Notes under the pieces: generated by a model
The model's input: the letters and a program-made list of their open reading frames with translations, nothing else
Database searches by the model: none
Told to the model about the DNA's origin: nothing
From: AP-15 sp963724435
GTDB taxonomy: Bacteria; Pseudomonadota; Alphaproteobacteria; ATCC43930; CGMCC-115725
DNA: 64,000 nucleotides
Assembly (NCBI GenBank): GCA_963724435.1
Contig: CAVRUN010000006.1
Location: 62,001 to 126,000, forward strand
Direction: 5' to 3'
In this document: positions 36,073-45,758 of the stretch, in pieces
Layout of the letters: each line of letters begins with the position of its first letter
Position numbering within the stretch: position 1 is the stretch's first letter
Program-made: the position numbers and the translations under genes

Positions 36073-37776
36073 ATGGCGTATGACCTGTTGATCAAGAACG
36101 GCCGCATCGTCGACGGCTCGGGTATGCCGGCGTTCAAAGGCGATGTCGGCGTCAAGGACGGCAAGATCGCCGAAATCGGCAAATTGAGCGGCCCAGCCAC
36201 AAAAACAATCGACGCCGCCGGCTGCGTCGTGGCGCCGGGCTTTGTCGACAATCACTGCCACTTCGACGCGCAGGTCACCTGGGACCCGCTGTGCACGTTT
36301 TCGCCTAACCATGGCGCAACAACCGTCGTCTTTGGCAATTGCTCGCTCGCACTGGCGCCGGTCCGTCCGGGCACCGCAAAACGGGTCGCCGAATTCCTGT
36401 CGTATGTCGAAGCGATCCCGATGGAGGTATTGAATACCGTCGAGGTCGATTGGGAAACGATCCCGCAATACATGGAGCGGCTCGATCAGAATCTCGGCGT
36501 CAATGTCGGCAACCTGATCGGCCACTCGACGGTGCGCTATTATGTGATGGGCGACGAGGCCCAGGGCCGCACCGCGACTGATGATGAAATCAAAAAGATG
36601 CAGGGCGTCGTTCGCGAGGGGATGGAGGGCGGCGCCCTCGGCCTGTCGGTGTCGCGCAACAAGGGCCATTATGATCCGCAGGGTGTGCACATCCCGGCGT
36701 TATGGGCCGACGAAAAGGAAATCTTCGCGCTCGGTGACGTGTTGCGCGAGATGGGCACCGGCATCATTCAATCCGGTGGCGGGCGTGCAGCCGAACTCAA
36801 CGACGGACTAATGGCGCGGCTCAGCGAGGCGACCGGCCGCACCGTGATCTACAACAACCTCGGCCAGACTGTCCGTGAGCCCGACGCCTGGAAAAAGCAC
36901 ATGGCGCGGGTCGAGGAGACGTCAAAGGCCGGCATCAGGGCTTATCCGCTGTGCAGCCCGAACCGGACGACGCAGAGCTTTACGATGCGCAATTGCCAGG
37001 TATTCCGGGGCTCGCCGACCTGGCACCCGATCCTGTTGTCGTCGGACGAGGAGAAGCTGAAAGCCTATGCCGACCCGGCGGTCCGCCAGAAACTGCACGA
37101 TGAAGTCGTCGAGCACAAAGTAAATGTGCCGGCGGCCGGTTATTCGCGCGAATGGTACAACTATATGTGGGTCGAAACCCCGGTCCTCGAAAAGAACCAG
37201 GGGCTCAAGGGCAAGCCCATCGGCCAGATCGCCAAGGAGCAGAACAAGCGCGTCATCGACGCATTCCTCGATCTCGTCGTCGAAGAAAATCTCGACACCG
37301 GCTTTATGCAGTCGGAAAACAATGTCGATGATGAGGCGATGGCGAAGATCCTGACTTATCCGAACGCGATCGTCGGATTGTCGGATGGTGGCGCGCATGT
37401 CCAATTCCACGGCGGCTACGGCTATTCGACACGGCTGTTATCGGAGTGGGTGCGCGAAAAGCACGTTATGAGCCTCGAGCACGCGGTGCGCCGGCTGACC
37501 TTTGATTCGGCCTCGGCACTCGGGCTTTATGATCGCGGGCTGCTGCGTCCGGGCATGGCGGCCGATATCGTGGTGTTCGATCCCGATACGGTGCGGCCGT
37601 TGCCGGAATCGATCGTGCACGACTTTCCGGCGGGCGGCTGGCGCATGAAGGAGCCGGCGGCCGGGATCCATTACACGATCGTCAATGGCCAAGTGTTGAT
37701 GGAAGACGGCAAGCACACCGGGGCATTGCCCGGCCGCGTCCTGCGCAACACCTACTACCACGCCCACCACGGCTAA
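36073..37776 (+). CDS. N-acyl-D-amino-acid deacylase family amidohydrolase
   Basis: 567 residues. MAYDLLIKNGRIVDGSGMPA forms the first half of the small domain. HCH at 61-63 (DNHCHFDAQ) are the metal ligands, GATTVVFGNCSLALAPV is the region with the Cys typical of D-aminoacylases, and LSDGGAHVQFHGGYGYSTRLL contains the catalytic Asp. It is longer than most members. The frame runs upstream to 35731 but that part overlaps higB. The ATG at 36073 with AAAGGGATGG upstream is used. The substrate is probably an N-acylated D-amino acid or related amide. Confidence 0.88.
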   Translation: MAYDLLIKNGRIVDGSGMPAFKGDVGVKDGKIAEIGKLSGPATKTIDAAGCVVAPGFVDNHCHFDAQVTWDPLCTFSPNHGATTVVFGNCSLALAPVRPGTAKRVAEFLSYVEAIPMEVLNTVEVDWETIPQYMERLDQNLGVNVGNLIGHSTVRYYVMGDEAQGRTATDDEIKKMQGVVREGMEGGALGLSVSRNKGHYDPQGVHIPALWADEKEIFALGDVLREMGTGIIQSGGGRAAELNDGLMARLSEATGRTVIYNNLGQTVREPDAWKKHMARVEETSKAGIRAYPLCSPNRTTQSFTMRNCQVFRGSPTWHPILLSSDEEKLKAYADPAVRQKLHDEVVEHKVNVPAAGYSREWYNYMWVETPVLEKNQGLKGKPIGQIAKEQNKRVIDAFLDLVVEENLDTGFMQSENNVDDEAMAKILTYPNAIVGLSDGGAHVQFHGGYGYSTRLLSEWVREKHVMSLEHAVRRLTFDSASALGLYDRGLLRPGMAADIVVFDPDTVRPLPESIVHDFPAGGWRMKEPAAGIHYTIVNGQVLMEDGKHTGALPGRVLRNTYYHAHHG

Positions 37777-38123
37777 CCGCTGGCGCAAAACCGGCGGAAA
37801 CCGCCGCCCGCAGCCCTGCTGCGGGCGGTTCGCTTATGCGCCGCTGCCTGCAGCTAATCCGAAATTGCGCTGCCGGCTGGGTGTGCCCTTAGAGACAAAA
37901 CTTACTTGGGCCATCCTGCTGACATCTAGAGCGCAGCAACTTTTTAAGCGCAGCGGACCCCCGCGCTACGCTGACGTGACGACGCGTTGGCGGAGATTTT
38001 GCGCCCGCTCGCTCGGGATGCTTTGGTCATAACTAACGGCTTGCGCGGCCTGTTGAGCGGGCATATTTCCGGGCGGGATAAGCCAAGTAGCTGTTACGGC
38101 GCCGACCTCGGGAGAACGAATTT
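37777..38123. other. intergenic region with one hairpin
   Basis: About 345 bases between the deacylase and the DUF4189 gene. It holds the strong hairpin at 37804-37828 just after the deacylase. The rest shows no coding pattern; the last 25 bases contain GGGAGAACG, the ribosome site of the next gene. Confidence 0.5.
37804..37828 (+). terminator. GC-rich hairpin, probable terminator
   Basis: A perfect 11-bp stem (CCGCCCGCAGC with GCTGCGGGCGG) around a CCT loop, 28 bases past the deacylase stop. The T tract is short (TT then CGCTT), so termination efficiency is uncertain. Confidence 0.6.
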
Positions 38124-38498
38124 ATGCGTCACAAATTGCCGAATACGTTAGCCCTGCTCGCCCTTGCCAGTGCCCTGCTTCCGGCGGTGCCGGCATTCGC
38201 CGGGTTTGGCGCCATTGCCTGGGATAAAAATACCGGGAAGGCAGGCTGGACCTGGAACCAACCGGAGCCACGCAACGCTCTGGAAAAAGCGTTGAGTGAA
38301 TGCGGGGCGACGGGCTGCAAGGTCATCATCCGGACCAAAGCAAAACAATGTTCCGCGATCGCGACCACAGCGAATGGCAAGGCGATTGGTGCTGCCGCCC
38401 GAAGCACCGTGGAAGCGGCCCGGACCAGAGCGATCGAAGATTGCGTCAAACGAAAAGCCGGCGAATGTGTGGTGCGCGCAAGCGACTGCAACAAGTAG
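38124..38498 (+). CDS. secreted DUF4189 protein
   Basis: 124 residues with a Sec signal peptide (LALLALASALLPAVPAFA, cleavage near 26). The mature part has the DUF4189 pattern: GAIAWDKNTGKAGWTWNQP, NALEKALSECGATGCKVI, AKQCSAIATTANGKAIGAA, ARTRAIEDC and a final ASDCNK. The six cysteines suggest disulfides, so it is periplasmic or extracellular. The function of DUF4189 is unknown. GGGAGAAC precedes the ATG. Confidence 0.88.
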   Translation: MRHKLPNTLALLALASALLPAVPAFAGFGAIAWDKNTGKAGWTWNQPEPRNALEKALSECGATGCKVIIRTKAKQCSAIATTANGKAIGAAARSTVEAARTRAIEDCVKRKAGECVVRASDCNK

Positions 38499-38525
38499 CT
38501 CAGGAACGCACCGGGACCCTTTTCT

Positions 38526-38547
38526 CCGCTCAGTTTTTCCTGAGCGG
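38526..38547 (+). terminator. hairpin after DUF4189 gene
   Basis: Eight-bp stem CCGCTCAG/CTGAGCGG with a TTTTTC loop, 28 bases past the stop. There is no T tract after the stem, so its role as terminator is uncertain. Confidence 0.35.
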
Positions 38548-38779
38548 GCGGCAGACCGCTTGGCTGTGATCGCACCGCGCCGGCTGATCGGGCCCTGCCC
38601 GACGCTGTACCTATGATGGGGCCGTCGGCCGATCCGCGCGTGCCCGCTAGTGCTGCAACCGGCGATGAGCCTAACTCAAAAATCCGGGAACCGGCGCGCG
38701 CGCGGCCCTGTTCAGACAGTACTCACCACTCACGGAGCGGCACACCGAGTGTCACAGAGGGGTGGTAACGGAGGAGAGA

Positions 38780-38959
38780 ATGCTCTACTGGGCCTTGGTA
38801 TTCCTGATTATCGCAATCATCGCGGCGTTTTTCGGCTTTGGTGGTGTTGCCGTCGCGGCCGCCGGCATCGCCAAGATCCTGTTCTTTGTTTTCCTGGTGA
38901 TCTTCGTTGTGGCGCTCATCGCCGGTCTGATGGCCCGGCGCGGGCCGCCGGTGGTCTGA
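38780..38959 (+). CDS. DUF1328 small membrane protein
   Basis: 59 residues starting MLYWALVFLIIAIIAAFFGFGG and continuing GIAKILFFVFLVIFVVALI, two membrane segments with the glycine-rich turn of DUF1328 (YtjA family). GGAGGAGAG lies just ahead of this ATG, so the longer frame from 38762 is rejected. The family is often stress-induced; the role is unknown. Confidence 0.9.
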   Translation: MLYWALVFLIIAIIAAFFGFGGVAVAAAGIAKILFFVFLVIFVVALIAGLMARRGPPVV

Positions 38960-38980
38960 CCTGGCCGACGACCGTTCGTG

Positions 38981-39452
38981 TCACTCGACTGCGAGCACGC
39001 GCGCCAGCTGGCTTAATGCCTCCTGGTGCCGCTCGTTTGGGATTTGCGCGAAATTCCGCGCCAGTTCCAGGCACATCCGTTCGCGTGGGGTGACCGAACG
39101 GTCTCCATCCTGTTCGAGCCCGGCAAAAAAGTAGCTGACCGGGACGCCCAGCACTTGGGCGATCTCGAATAGCCGCCCGGCGGAGATGCGGTTTATCGCG
39201 CGCTCGTATTTGTGCGCCTGCTGATAGGTAACGCCGATCAAATCGGCGAGCTGTTGCTGAGTTCAGGCCGAGCATAATCCGTCGCTCGCGCACGCGACCG
39301 CCGACGTGGCGATCGATGTCCTGGGTTCGGGCGGTCGAGCGCCGCGCCGAGGACACCCGCTCCGGTGCACCGGCCGAGACCGAAGCGCCGGGGTCGAGGT
39401 CTGCGCCGCGCCGCGCACTGATCGTTTGTTCCTCGTCTTTCATCTCGCTCAC
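38981..39452 (-). pseudogene. XRE-family transcriptional regulator, one-base frameshift
   Basis: Two frames join into a 156-residue regulator if one extra A is removed near 39261. The upstream frame reads HVGGRVRERRIMLGLN then loses register. The downstream frame reads MIGVTYQQAHKYERAINRISAGRLFEIAQVLGVP. The corrected junction gives LGLTQQQLADLIGVTYQQ, the helix-turn-helix of alphaproteobacterial XRE/Cro-type regulators. The C-terminal tail is RERMCLELARNFAQIPNERH. As sequenced, the DNA-binding helix pair is broken. It is convergent with the DUF1328 gene. Confidence 0.82.
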
Positions 39453-39726
39453 TCGATCAGTTCCCTACACAAGCTTGTGCCGCGAGGGCACAAAATCACG
39501 TAAGCTGCCGACCATGGTTGTCTCAGAACGCGCACGCTAGCTCAAGCTGCGACGCTCAACGCATGGTGTCGGCGCATGGAATCGTCGTGATGTGTCAATT
39601 TTTGGGCGGCATTTTCGCTACCGCAGTGCACCGCGCCGCCCACGTCTGCATCGTGCGCATGTCCTCCGCGTTGACACTGTGACCACGCCGATGATACCGA
39701 CGTGATCCCGTATCGAATCTGAGACG

Positions 39727-40527
39727 ATGCCGCGAATCTCGATTGGTGAGTGCTCGCTCTATTACGAGCGCCAAGGAATGGGCTTCCCGGTCCTGTTCAT
39801 AACAGGGCTCGGCGGTTATGCCTCATTTTGGCAGGAGCAGGTCGGAGCCTTCGCCAAGCGTTTCGAGGTCGTGACGTTCGATCATCGCGGGATCGGCCAA
39901 AGCGATCCCGCGCGGATGGGGTATACCGTCGAGCGCATGACGGTTGATGCGATCGCGTTGCTGGACGCCCTGGAGATCCGACGGGCGCATGTTGTCGGTC
40001 ACTCTACGGGCGGCGCGGTGGCCCAGGTCATGGCGATCGAACACCCGAACCGGCTGGCGAGCGTCGTCTTATCGGCGACCTGGACCAAGGCCGATGCGTA
40101 CTTTCGCCGGCTCTACGCTCTGCGCAAAGAGATCCTCGAGCGGCTCGGCCCCAGCATTTATCTGCAATCGGCGACATTGGTCTGGTACCCGAGCTGGTGG
40201 GTTGCCCGCAACAACGAGAAGTTGCGTCAAATCGAGGCGCAGCATCTGGCGACCTTCGCCCCGACCGAAATCGTCTTGAATCGCATCGACGCGATGCTGG
40301 CATTTGATCGAACCGGCGAGCTTGCCCGAATAAAGACTCCGACCTTGGTAATCGGCGCCGAGGACGACATCGTGACCCCCGCCTATTTCTCCGAAGAGCT
40401 AGCGCGGTTGATCCCCGGGGCCGAGGTCAAGCTGTTCCCGCGCGGCGGGCATTTTCTAACCCATGTGCGGGCGCGCGAGTTTAATAACGCGGTGCTGCCG
40501 TTTCTGGTTTCGCACACACCCGGCTGA
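39727..40527 (+). CDS. alpha/beta hydrolase (RutD/haloperoxidase-like)
   Basis: 266 residues. Ser93 in VVGHSTGGAVAQ is the nucleophile, Asp213/214 in GAEDDIVTP the acid and His242 in GGHFLTH the base. FDHRGIGQSDP is the conserved loop before the nucleophile. A cap region spans about 115-200. Substrate unknown. The next gene encodes an LLM oxidoreductase in the same direction 120 bases on, repeating the hydrolase/LLM pairing seen at the left edge of the window. Confidence 0.88.
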   Translation: MPRISIGECSLYYERQGMGFPVLFITGLGGYASFWQEQVGAFAKRFEVVTFDHRGIGQSDPARMGYTVERMTVDAIALLDALEIRRAHVVGHSTGGAVAQVMAIEHPNRLASVVLSATWTKADAYFRRLYALRKEILERLGPSIYLQSATLVWYPSWWVARNNEKLRQIEAQHLATFAPTEIVLNRIDAMLAFDRTGELARIKTPTLVIGAEDDIVTPAYFSEELARLIPGAEVKLFPRGGHFLTHVRAREFNNAVLPFLVSHTPG

Positions 40528-40646
40528 CCTGCTGCCATTTTTCGAAGTCAATTTCCGCCTGCTTACCGGCGCCGACAAGCGCGTGTGCCGTCGGCTAATA
40601 TCGGGTATTGCCACTGAGCTCGCGACGCGATTGGGAGGAAACGTCA

Positions 40647-41675
40647 ATGCGCTTTGGATTTTTCGACCAACTGCCTTGCGCCAGGGGCTATACCGAGGCG
40701 CAGCGCTATCGCGACATCCTGGCCCAGATCGAGCTCGGCGACGAACTCGGTTTCGACACGGTATGGCTCGGAGAATTGCATTTCAGCCGCGCCTTTTCGA
40801 TCCTGGCGAGCCCGCTGATGGTGCTGGCCGCGGCGGCGCAGCGCACCAGCCGCATCCGGCTCGGCACGGCGGTGACGCTGCTGCCGATGCACAATCCCGT
40901 TAAGATCGCCGAGGACGCGGCCACCGCCGATATCCTCAGCAACGGCCGACTTGAATTCGGTGTCGGCCGCGGCACCGCTCCGCTCCATTACGCCGGCTAC
41001 GGGATCCCGCAGGAGGAGAGCCGCGAACGGTTCGACGAGGCATTGGACTTCGTCATTGGCGCTTGGACAAACGAAAGGTTTACCCACCACGGGAAATACT
41101 TCCACGCCGATAATTTGACCGTCATTCCCCGGCCGTTGCAGCAGCCGTACCCGCGCGTACGTATTGCGGCCAACAGCCCTGATACATTCCCATTCGCATC
41201 GCGGCGACGCTTCCCGATTTTCGCAACCCCGCTGATCAATCCGCCCGACAAGCTAAAAGAAGGTCTGGCGGTTTATCGCAGCGGCCTCGCCGATGGCGAT
41301 ACCGCGCTCGCCTTCCCGGTTCATGTCACCGCCAGCCGGGCGCAGGCGCGCAGCGAAACGGAACCGGGCTTGATGCGGTTCCTGCGGGAAGCTGCCGAGC
41401 GGCTCGCACCTTTGGGCCAAGCCGACATCAAAAGCTTCGAAGCATTTCGGCAGGTGCTGGCGCGCATGGAACGCGTCAAATACGAGGATATGGATCGCGA
41501 GATGGGCGTCTTCGGCGACCCGGATTACTGCATCGACCGGGTGCAATCGTTGCAACGTGAATACGGCATGGACGAATTTATCTGTTACTTTAACCAGGGC
41601 GGCATCATGGACCACAAACTGGTGCTGGAATTGATGACCCGGTTCGCCAAGGAAGTCAGGCCGCACTGTCGGTAG
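40647..41675 (+). CDS. LLM-class flavin-dependent oxidoreductase
   Basis: 342 residues. MRFGFFDQLPCARGYTEAQR, GFDTVWLGELHFSRAFSILASP, RIRLGTAVTLLPMHNPVKIAEDAATADILSNGRLEFGVGRG and CIDRVQSLQREYGMDEFICYF follow the luciferase-like monooxygenase family. GGGAGGAAACG precedes the ATG at 40647. It probably oxidises a small organic substrate with reduced flavin; the substrate is unknown. Confidence 0.9.
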   Translation: MRFGFFDQLPCARGYTEAQRYRDILAQIELGDELGFDTVWLGELHFSRAFSILASPLMVLAAAAQRTSRIRLGTAVTLLPMHNPVKIAEDAATADILSNGRLEFGVGRGTAPLHYAGYGIPQEESRERFDEALDFVIGAWTNERFTHHGKYFHADNLTVIPRPLQQPYPRVRIAANSPDTFPFASRRRFPIFATPLINPPDKLKEGLAVYRSGLADGDTALAFPVHVTASRAQARSETEPGLMRFLREAAERLAPLGQADIKSFEAFRQVLARMERVKYEDMDREMGVFGDPDYCIDRVQSLQREYGMDEFICYFNQGGIMDHKLVLELMTRFAKEVRPHCR

Positions 41676-41870
41676 ATCGTCCCCGCCCGAAAGTCAGCGC
41701 TTTTCGGCAATGTGCCTTTGTTTTGGGCAACTATGATTACTTTGGCAATGCTGTTTTAATGTGCAGTGCATCTTTAGTTATCATCCTGTAATTTCGCGCG
41801 TAAATGACTTTTCTATTGCACTGCAATATAAACCGTGAATAATCGTTTGCGCTACGATTGGGAGGCGCGG

Positions 41871-42287
41871 ATGAGCGACACTTTGTTCAGCCACCAAAAG
41901 GCGAATTCATCGGAAGCCCGTTATACCGAGGACGGGCTGCGGGCGTTTTTTGCTTATCGCGACATGGGGATCATCAACGCCACCCACGGCAAACTGCGCG
42001 TGCAATTGGTCCGTGCTGCGCGCAAATCGTCCGAGGCCAAGGGCGGCACCGGCTTTCACATGCATACCGCCAACGTCCACGTTGTCTACATGGTCCGAGG
42101 ATGGGCCAAATTCGATTATGACGGTGTCGATACCCTGGTCGAGGCTGGCGATTGCATTCACCAGCGGCCGGGAATCGTCCACAATCTTTATGACTGGTCC
42201 GACGATATGGAATTTATGGAGATTATCGCTCCGGCCGATTTCACAACAACAGAAATCACCCCGCCCGCGGTTCCCGCCTCTCAGTAA
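41871..42287 (+). CDS. cupin-domain protein
   Basis: 138 residues. A single cupin barrel with metal ligands in GFHMHTANVHVVYMVRG and the second motif GDCIHQRPGIVHNLYDWSDDMEFMEII. GGGAGG lies before the ATG at 41871. Small cupins of this kind often process or bind metabolites of the neighbouring oxidoreductase, so it may serve the LLM enzyme upstream (inference). No substrate can be given. Confidence 0.85.
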   Translation: MSDTLFSHQKANSSEARYTEDGLRAFFAYRDMGIINATHGKLRVQLVRAARKSSEAKGGTGFHMHTANVHVVYMVRGWAKFDYDGVDTLVEAGDCIHQRPGIVHNLYDWSDDMEFMEIIAPADFTTTEITPPAVPASQ

Positions 42288-42364
42288 ACCGCCGGAAATT
42301 CCCCGCATTGTAAGCTGCGGGGCGCGCTGCGGTGGCTTGAAACCTGTTAGTCGCTTAAGACCCG

Positions 42365-43582
42365 TCAGTCGCTTGAATAAACGACGTTGCGCAGCATCGG
42401 ATAAATCAGGCGACTCCAGCGCTGGCCATTAAAGACCCCGTAATGGCCGACGCCGGTCTGGACATGATGCCGCTTCATATAGGGGCGAAGCCCGCTGCAC
42501 AGTTCCTGCGCGGCCAAGGTCTGTCCGACCGCGCAGATATCGTCGCGCTCGCCTTCCACAGTGAATAGGGCTGTGCGGCGGATCGCGCGGGGATTGACTC
42601 GGCGTCCGCGCCATTCGAGCTGGCCCAAGGGCAATGCGTGCTCCTGAAATACCGAGCGCACGGTCTCCAGATAAAATTCCGCGGGCAGATCCATGACTGC
42701 CAGATACTCGTCATAAAATTTGCGAATTGCCGCAGCCTTTTCTGCTTCGCCATTCGCGAGATGGCAGAATAGATCGAGCTGGGCCTTGATATGGCGGTTA
42801 AGGTTCATGCTCATGAACGCCGCGAGCTGCGTAAAACCGGGATAGACGCGGCGCCAAGCGCCATCATAGCGCGGCGGCACGACATCGATCAGGCGGCGCT
42901 CAAACCAGCTCAGCGGCCGGCTCGTCGCCAAATGATTGACCTCGGTCGGGTTGATGCGGGTATCGATCGGCCCGGCCATTAGGGTCATGCTGCGCGGCGT
43001 CGCCGGGTGATCGTCCTCGGCCATGATCGCGACCGCGGCCAGCACCGCGACGCAAGGCTGGCACACCGCGACGACATGCGCACCGGGGCCGAGCACCTCG
43101 AGAAATGTGATGACGTGGTCGATGAAATCGTCAAAGTCGAACCTGCCGTGCTTTAGCCCGATGTCGCGCGCATTGCGCCAGTCGGTGATGTAGACATCGT
43201 GCTCGGTGAGCATGGTTTGCGCGGTGCCCCGCAGCAAAGTCGCGAAATGGCCCGACATCGGTGCGACAAGCAGCACCCGCGGCTGGGTGGCATCTATTTC
43301 CTTTTTAAAATGCAGCAAGTTGGCAAACGGCGTGCGATGCATCTCGACCTCGCGCACCGCGACCGAGCGGTTGCCGACCATGACTTGGTCGATACCGAAG
43401 GCCGGCCGGCGATGACTTAATCCGGCGCGGGCGGTCAGCTCGCAAAGTGCGGCGACAGCGCGTTGAACGGCGCTGCGCGAGGTGCCCGGCACCGCGTTTG
43501 CGAGAGCTGCCGCAGCCATGCTTGCGAAGCTCCGGAGCGGCGCAACGGTATCTGCGTAGGCTTGAAAGTTCTGGTAAATCAT
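42365..43582 (-). CDS. phaZ: intracellular polyhydroxyalkanoate depolymerase
   Basis: 405 residues matching intracellular PhaZ. The start is MIYQNFQAYADTVAPLR, followed by LLVAPMSGHFATLLRGT, DVYITDWRNARD, the nucleophile elbow HVVAVCQPCV with Cys instead of Ser, MAGPIDTRINPTEVN and C-terminal TVEGERDDI and GVGHYGVFNG with catalytic Asp and His. It mobilises stored PHB. The gene is unlinked to phaC here. Confidence 0.92.
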   Translation of the reverse strand: MIYQNFQAYADTVAPLRSFASMAAAALANAVPGTSRSAVQRAVAALCELTARAGLSHRRPAFGIDQVMVGNRSVAVREVEMHRTPFANLLHFKKEIDATQPRVLLVAPMSGHFATLLRGTAQTMLTEHDVYITDWRNARDIGLKHGRFDFDDFIDHVITFLEVLGPGAHVVAVCQPCVAVLAAVAIMAEDDHPATPRSMTLMAGPIDTRINPTEVNHLATSRPLSWFERRLIDVVPPRYDGAWRRVYPGFTQLAAFMSMNLNRHIKAQLDLFCHLANGEAEKAAAIRKFYDEYLAVMDLPAEFYLETVRSVFQEHALPLGQLEWRGRRVNPRAIRRTALFTVEGERDDICAVGQTLAAQELCSGLRPYMKRHHVQTGVGHYGVFNGQRWSRLIYPMLRNVVYSSD

Positions 43583-43717
43583 CGCTCGGCACTCGCCTTC
43601 AAAGCAATCGCCTTCCGGCGCGGATTGGCCCGCGATTTGCGTGATCCTTGGCGCCGCTATCGAGGTTATGGGATAATTTCCGCATCCGGTGCGTGCTCGC
43701 CATGAAAGGAACAGGGG

Positions 43718-44371
43718 ATGCCCGAGGCCATCCTGACGATCAGTAGCAAGAACTATTCCTCTTGGTCGTTACGCGGCTGGCTGTTGTGCCGCATGGCGGG
43801 ACTGGACTTCGCCGAAGAGGTTGTTCCGGTGGAGGATCCGGCGAACCGCGCCGAACTCCTCTTGCTGTCGCCCTCGATCCTGGTTCCCTGTCTGATGCAT
43901 GACGGGAGCCGCATCTGGGATACGCTTGCGATCGCCGAGTATCTGAACGAGATCAAGCCGGACGCCGGGTTGTTGCCCAAGGCGCGCGCCGCCCGCGCCC
44001 GCTGCCGCTCGATCTGCGGCGAGATGCATTCGGGGTTTGCCAATCTGCGTTCGGCGCTGCCGATGAACCTGAAGGCCCACCATCCGGGCTTCAAAGTGTG
44101 GTCAGGAGCGCAAGCCGATATCGACCGAATCACGGCAATCTGGCGCGAATGCTTTGCCGAGCATCACGGCCCCTACCTGTTTGGCCAATTGACGATGGCC
44201 GATGCGATGTATGCGCCGGTCGCGACCCGGTTTATGACGTATGACGTAAGAGTCGACCGCGACTGCGCGACTTACTGCGACCGCATCATGTCACAGCCTG
44301 ACATGATCGCCTGGCGCGAGGCGGCATTGGCCGAGCCCGACGAACTCGAAGAACTTGAGATGGAGTTCTGA
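43718..44371 (+). CDS. glutathione S-transferase family protein
   Basis: 217 residues. Thioredoxin-like N-terminal domain (ISSKNYSSWSLRGWLLCRMAGL; VPCLMHDGSRIWDTLAIAEYL, the glutathione-binding ES-like motif here DT) and an all-helical C-terminal domain with the capping motif LTMADAMYAPVATR. AGGAACAGGGG precedes the ATG. It resembles the beta/zeta-like bacterial GSTs. Detoxification or isomerase activity is possible. Confidence 0.9.
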   Translation: MPEAILTISSKNYSSWSLRGWLLCRMAGLDFAEEVVPVEDPANRAELLLLSPSILVPCLMHDGSRIWDTLAIAEYLNEIKPDAGLLPKARAARARCRSICGEMHSGFANLRSALPMNLKAHHPGFKVWSGAQADIDRITAIWRECFAEHHGPYLFGQLTMADAMYAPVATRFMTYDVRVDRDCATYCDRIMSQPDMIAWREAALAEPDELEELEMEF

Positions 44372-44606
44372 GCGGCTCGACCGCCGGGCAAACAGCACGG
44401 ATCGCAGAGCCGCCGGGACACTCCTCAGGGGAGATCTCATTTCAGGTCCCGCCACGGCGGGAGTGCGGCCAAAATCGCCCGTTTGAAGAAGCGAGCGGAA
44501 TTCTTGGTCATTGTCTGCCGTGACGCGCTTCCCTGCTGCTTCTTTTGTAGGCGCACGCAATAATCCCGCGCGATAATAGGAAGCGCGCGCCCAACAGGAG
44601 TTCCCG

Positions 44607-45758
44607 ATGTCGAGCACCACCCCGCTTTCCGGTCTTGTCGTGATCGAGATCGGCCACAGTATCGCCGCACCTTATGCCGGCATGATCCTCGGCGAACTCG
44701 GCGCCGAGGTGATAAAGGTCGAAAATCCGCATACCGGCGATGCCGCGCGCGGCTGGGGGCCACCCTTCGCCGAGGGTGCTGCGACCTGCTTTCACGCGGT
44801 CAACCGCGCCAAGAGCGGCATCACGATCGATCTCGCCGACCCTGTCGACGCCGAGAGATTGAAGAAGCTGATCCTGACCCGCGCCGACGTCCTGGTCCAC
44901 AATCTCAAATTCGGCGCGCTTGATCGTTACGGTTTGTCGTCAGCGGAACTGCTCGCCCAAAACCCGAGCCTGATTTATTGCAACCTCGGCGCGTTCGGCG
45001 CTGTCGGCCCAATGCGCGAGCGCCCTGGTTACGACCCGCTGATGCAGGCCTATGGCGGGTTGATGAGCCTGATGGGCGAGGATGGGCGGCCGCCGGTGCG
45101 GGTCGGCGTGTCGATCGTCGATCTCGCCACCGGGATGTGGGCTGCGATCGGCATTCTTGCGGCATTGGCCGAGCGGCGTCAGACCGGTCGCGGCGGGGTC
45201 ATCGATACATCATTGTTTGAAAGTGCGCTCGCCTGGATGACGATCCCGATCGCGGCTTATCTCGTCGATCGCAAGATCCCAACCCGGCAGGGATCTGGTG
45301 TCGAGATGATCGTGCCCTACCAGGCCTTTGCGGCGGCCGATGGCTATTTGATGGTGGCGGCCGGCAACGATAATCTATTCCGCCGGCTTTGCGACGTCAT
45401 TGCTCGGCCCGAGCTTGCCGATGACGCGCGGTTTCGAACCAATAAAGATCGGGTCGTCCACCGGGCGACGCTGATCGGTATACTTGAGGATATTTTTTCA
45501 GCTCAGCCGATTGCGGTCTGGGAACAGCGGCTCGATGCCGCCGGTATTCCAAATGGGCCGATGCAGACTGTGGATCAGGTAGTCAGCGATTCCCAGACAG
45601 CCGCACTCGGCATCATTCAGCAATTGTTTGTCGGCGCCTCTCGGGAGCCGTTGTCGCTGATCGGCCTGCCATTGTCGTTCGACGGGGCTCGTCCGCCGTT
45701 TTCAAAGGCGGCTCCGGCGCTTGGCGAGCATACCGCCGCAATCGCCGATCGCGAATGA
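44607..45758 (+). CDS. CaiB/BaiF family CoA-transferase
   Basis: 383 residues. LSGLVVIEIGHSIAAPYAGMILGELGAEVIKVENP is the N-terminal signature. NRAKSGITIDL and PSLIYCNLGAFGAVGPM follow, and catalytic Asp172 in SIVDLATGMWAAIGIL corresponds to the Asp of formyl-CoA transferase. It swaps CoA between carboxylic acids. The stop overlaps the next lipoprotein start (ATGA), although the two products have no obvious shared role. Confidence 0.92.
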   Translation: MSSTTPLSGLVVIEIGHSIAAPYAGMILGELGAEVIKVENPHTGDAARGWGPPFAEGAATCFHAVNRAKSGITIDLADPVDAERLKKLILTRADVLVHNLKFGALDRYGLSSAELLAQNPSLIYCNLGAFGAVGPMRERPGYDPLMQAYGGLMSLMGEDGRPPVRVGVSIVDLATGMWAAIGILAALAERRQTGRGGVIDTSLFESALAWMTIPIAAYLVDRKIPTRQGSGVEMIVPYQAFAAADGYLMVAAGNDNLFRRLCDVIARPELADDARFRTNKDRVVHRATLIGILEDIFSAQPIAVWEQRLDAAGIPNGPMQTVDQVVSDSQTAALGIIQQLFVGASREPLSLIGLPLSFDGARPPFSKAAPALGEHTAAIADRE

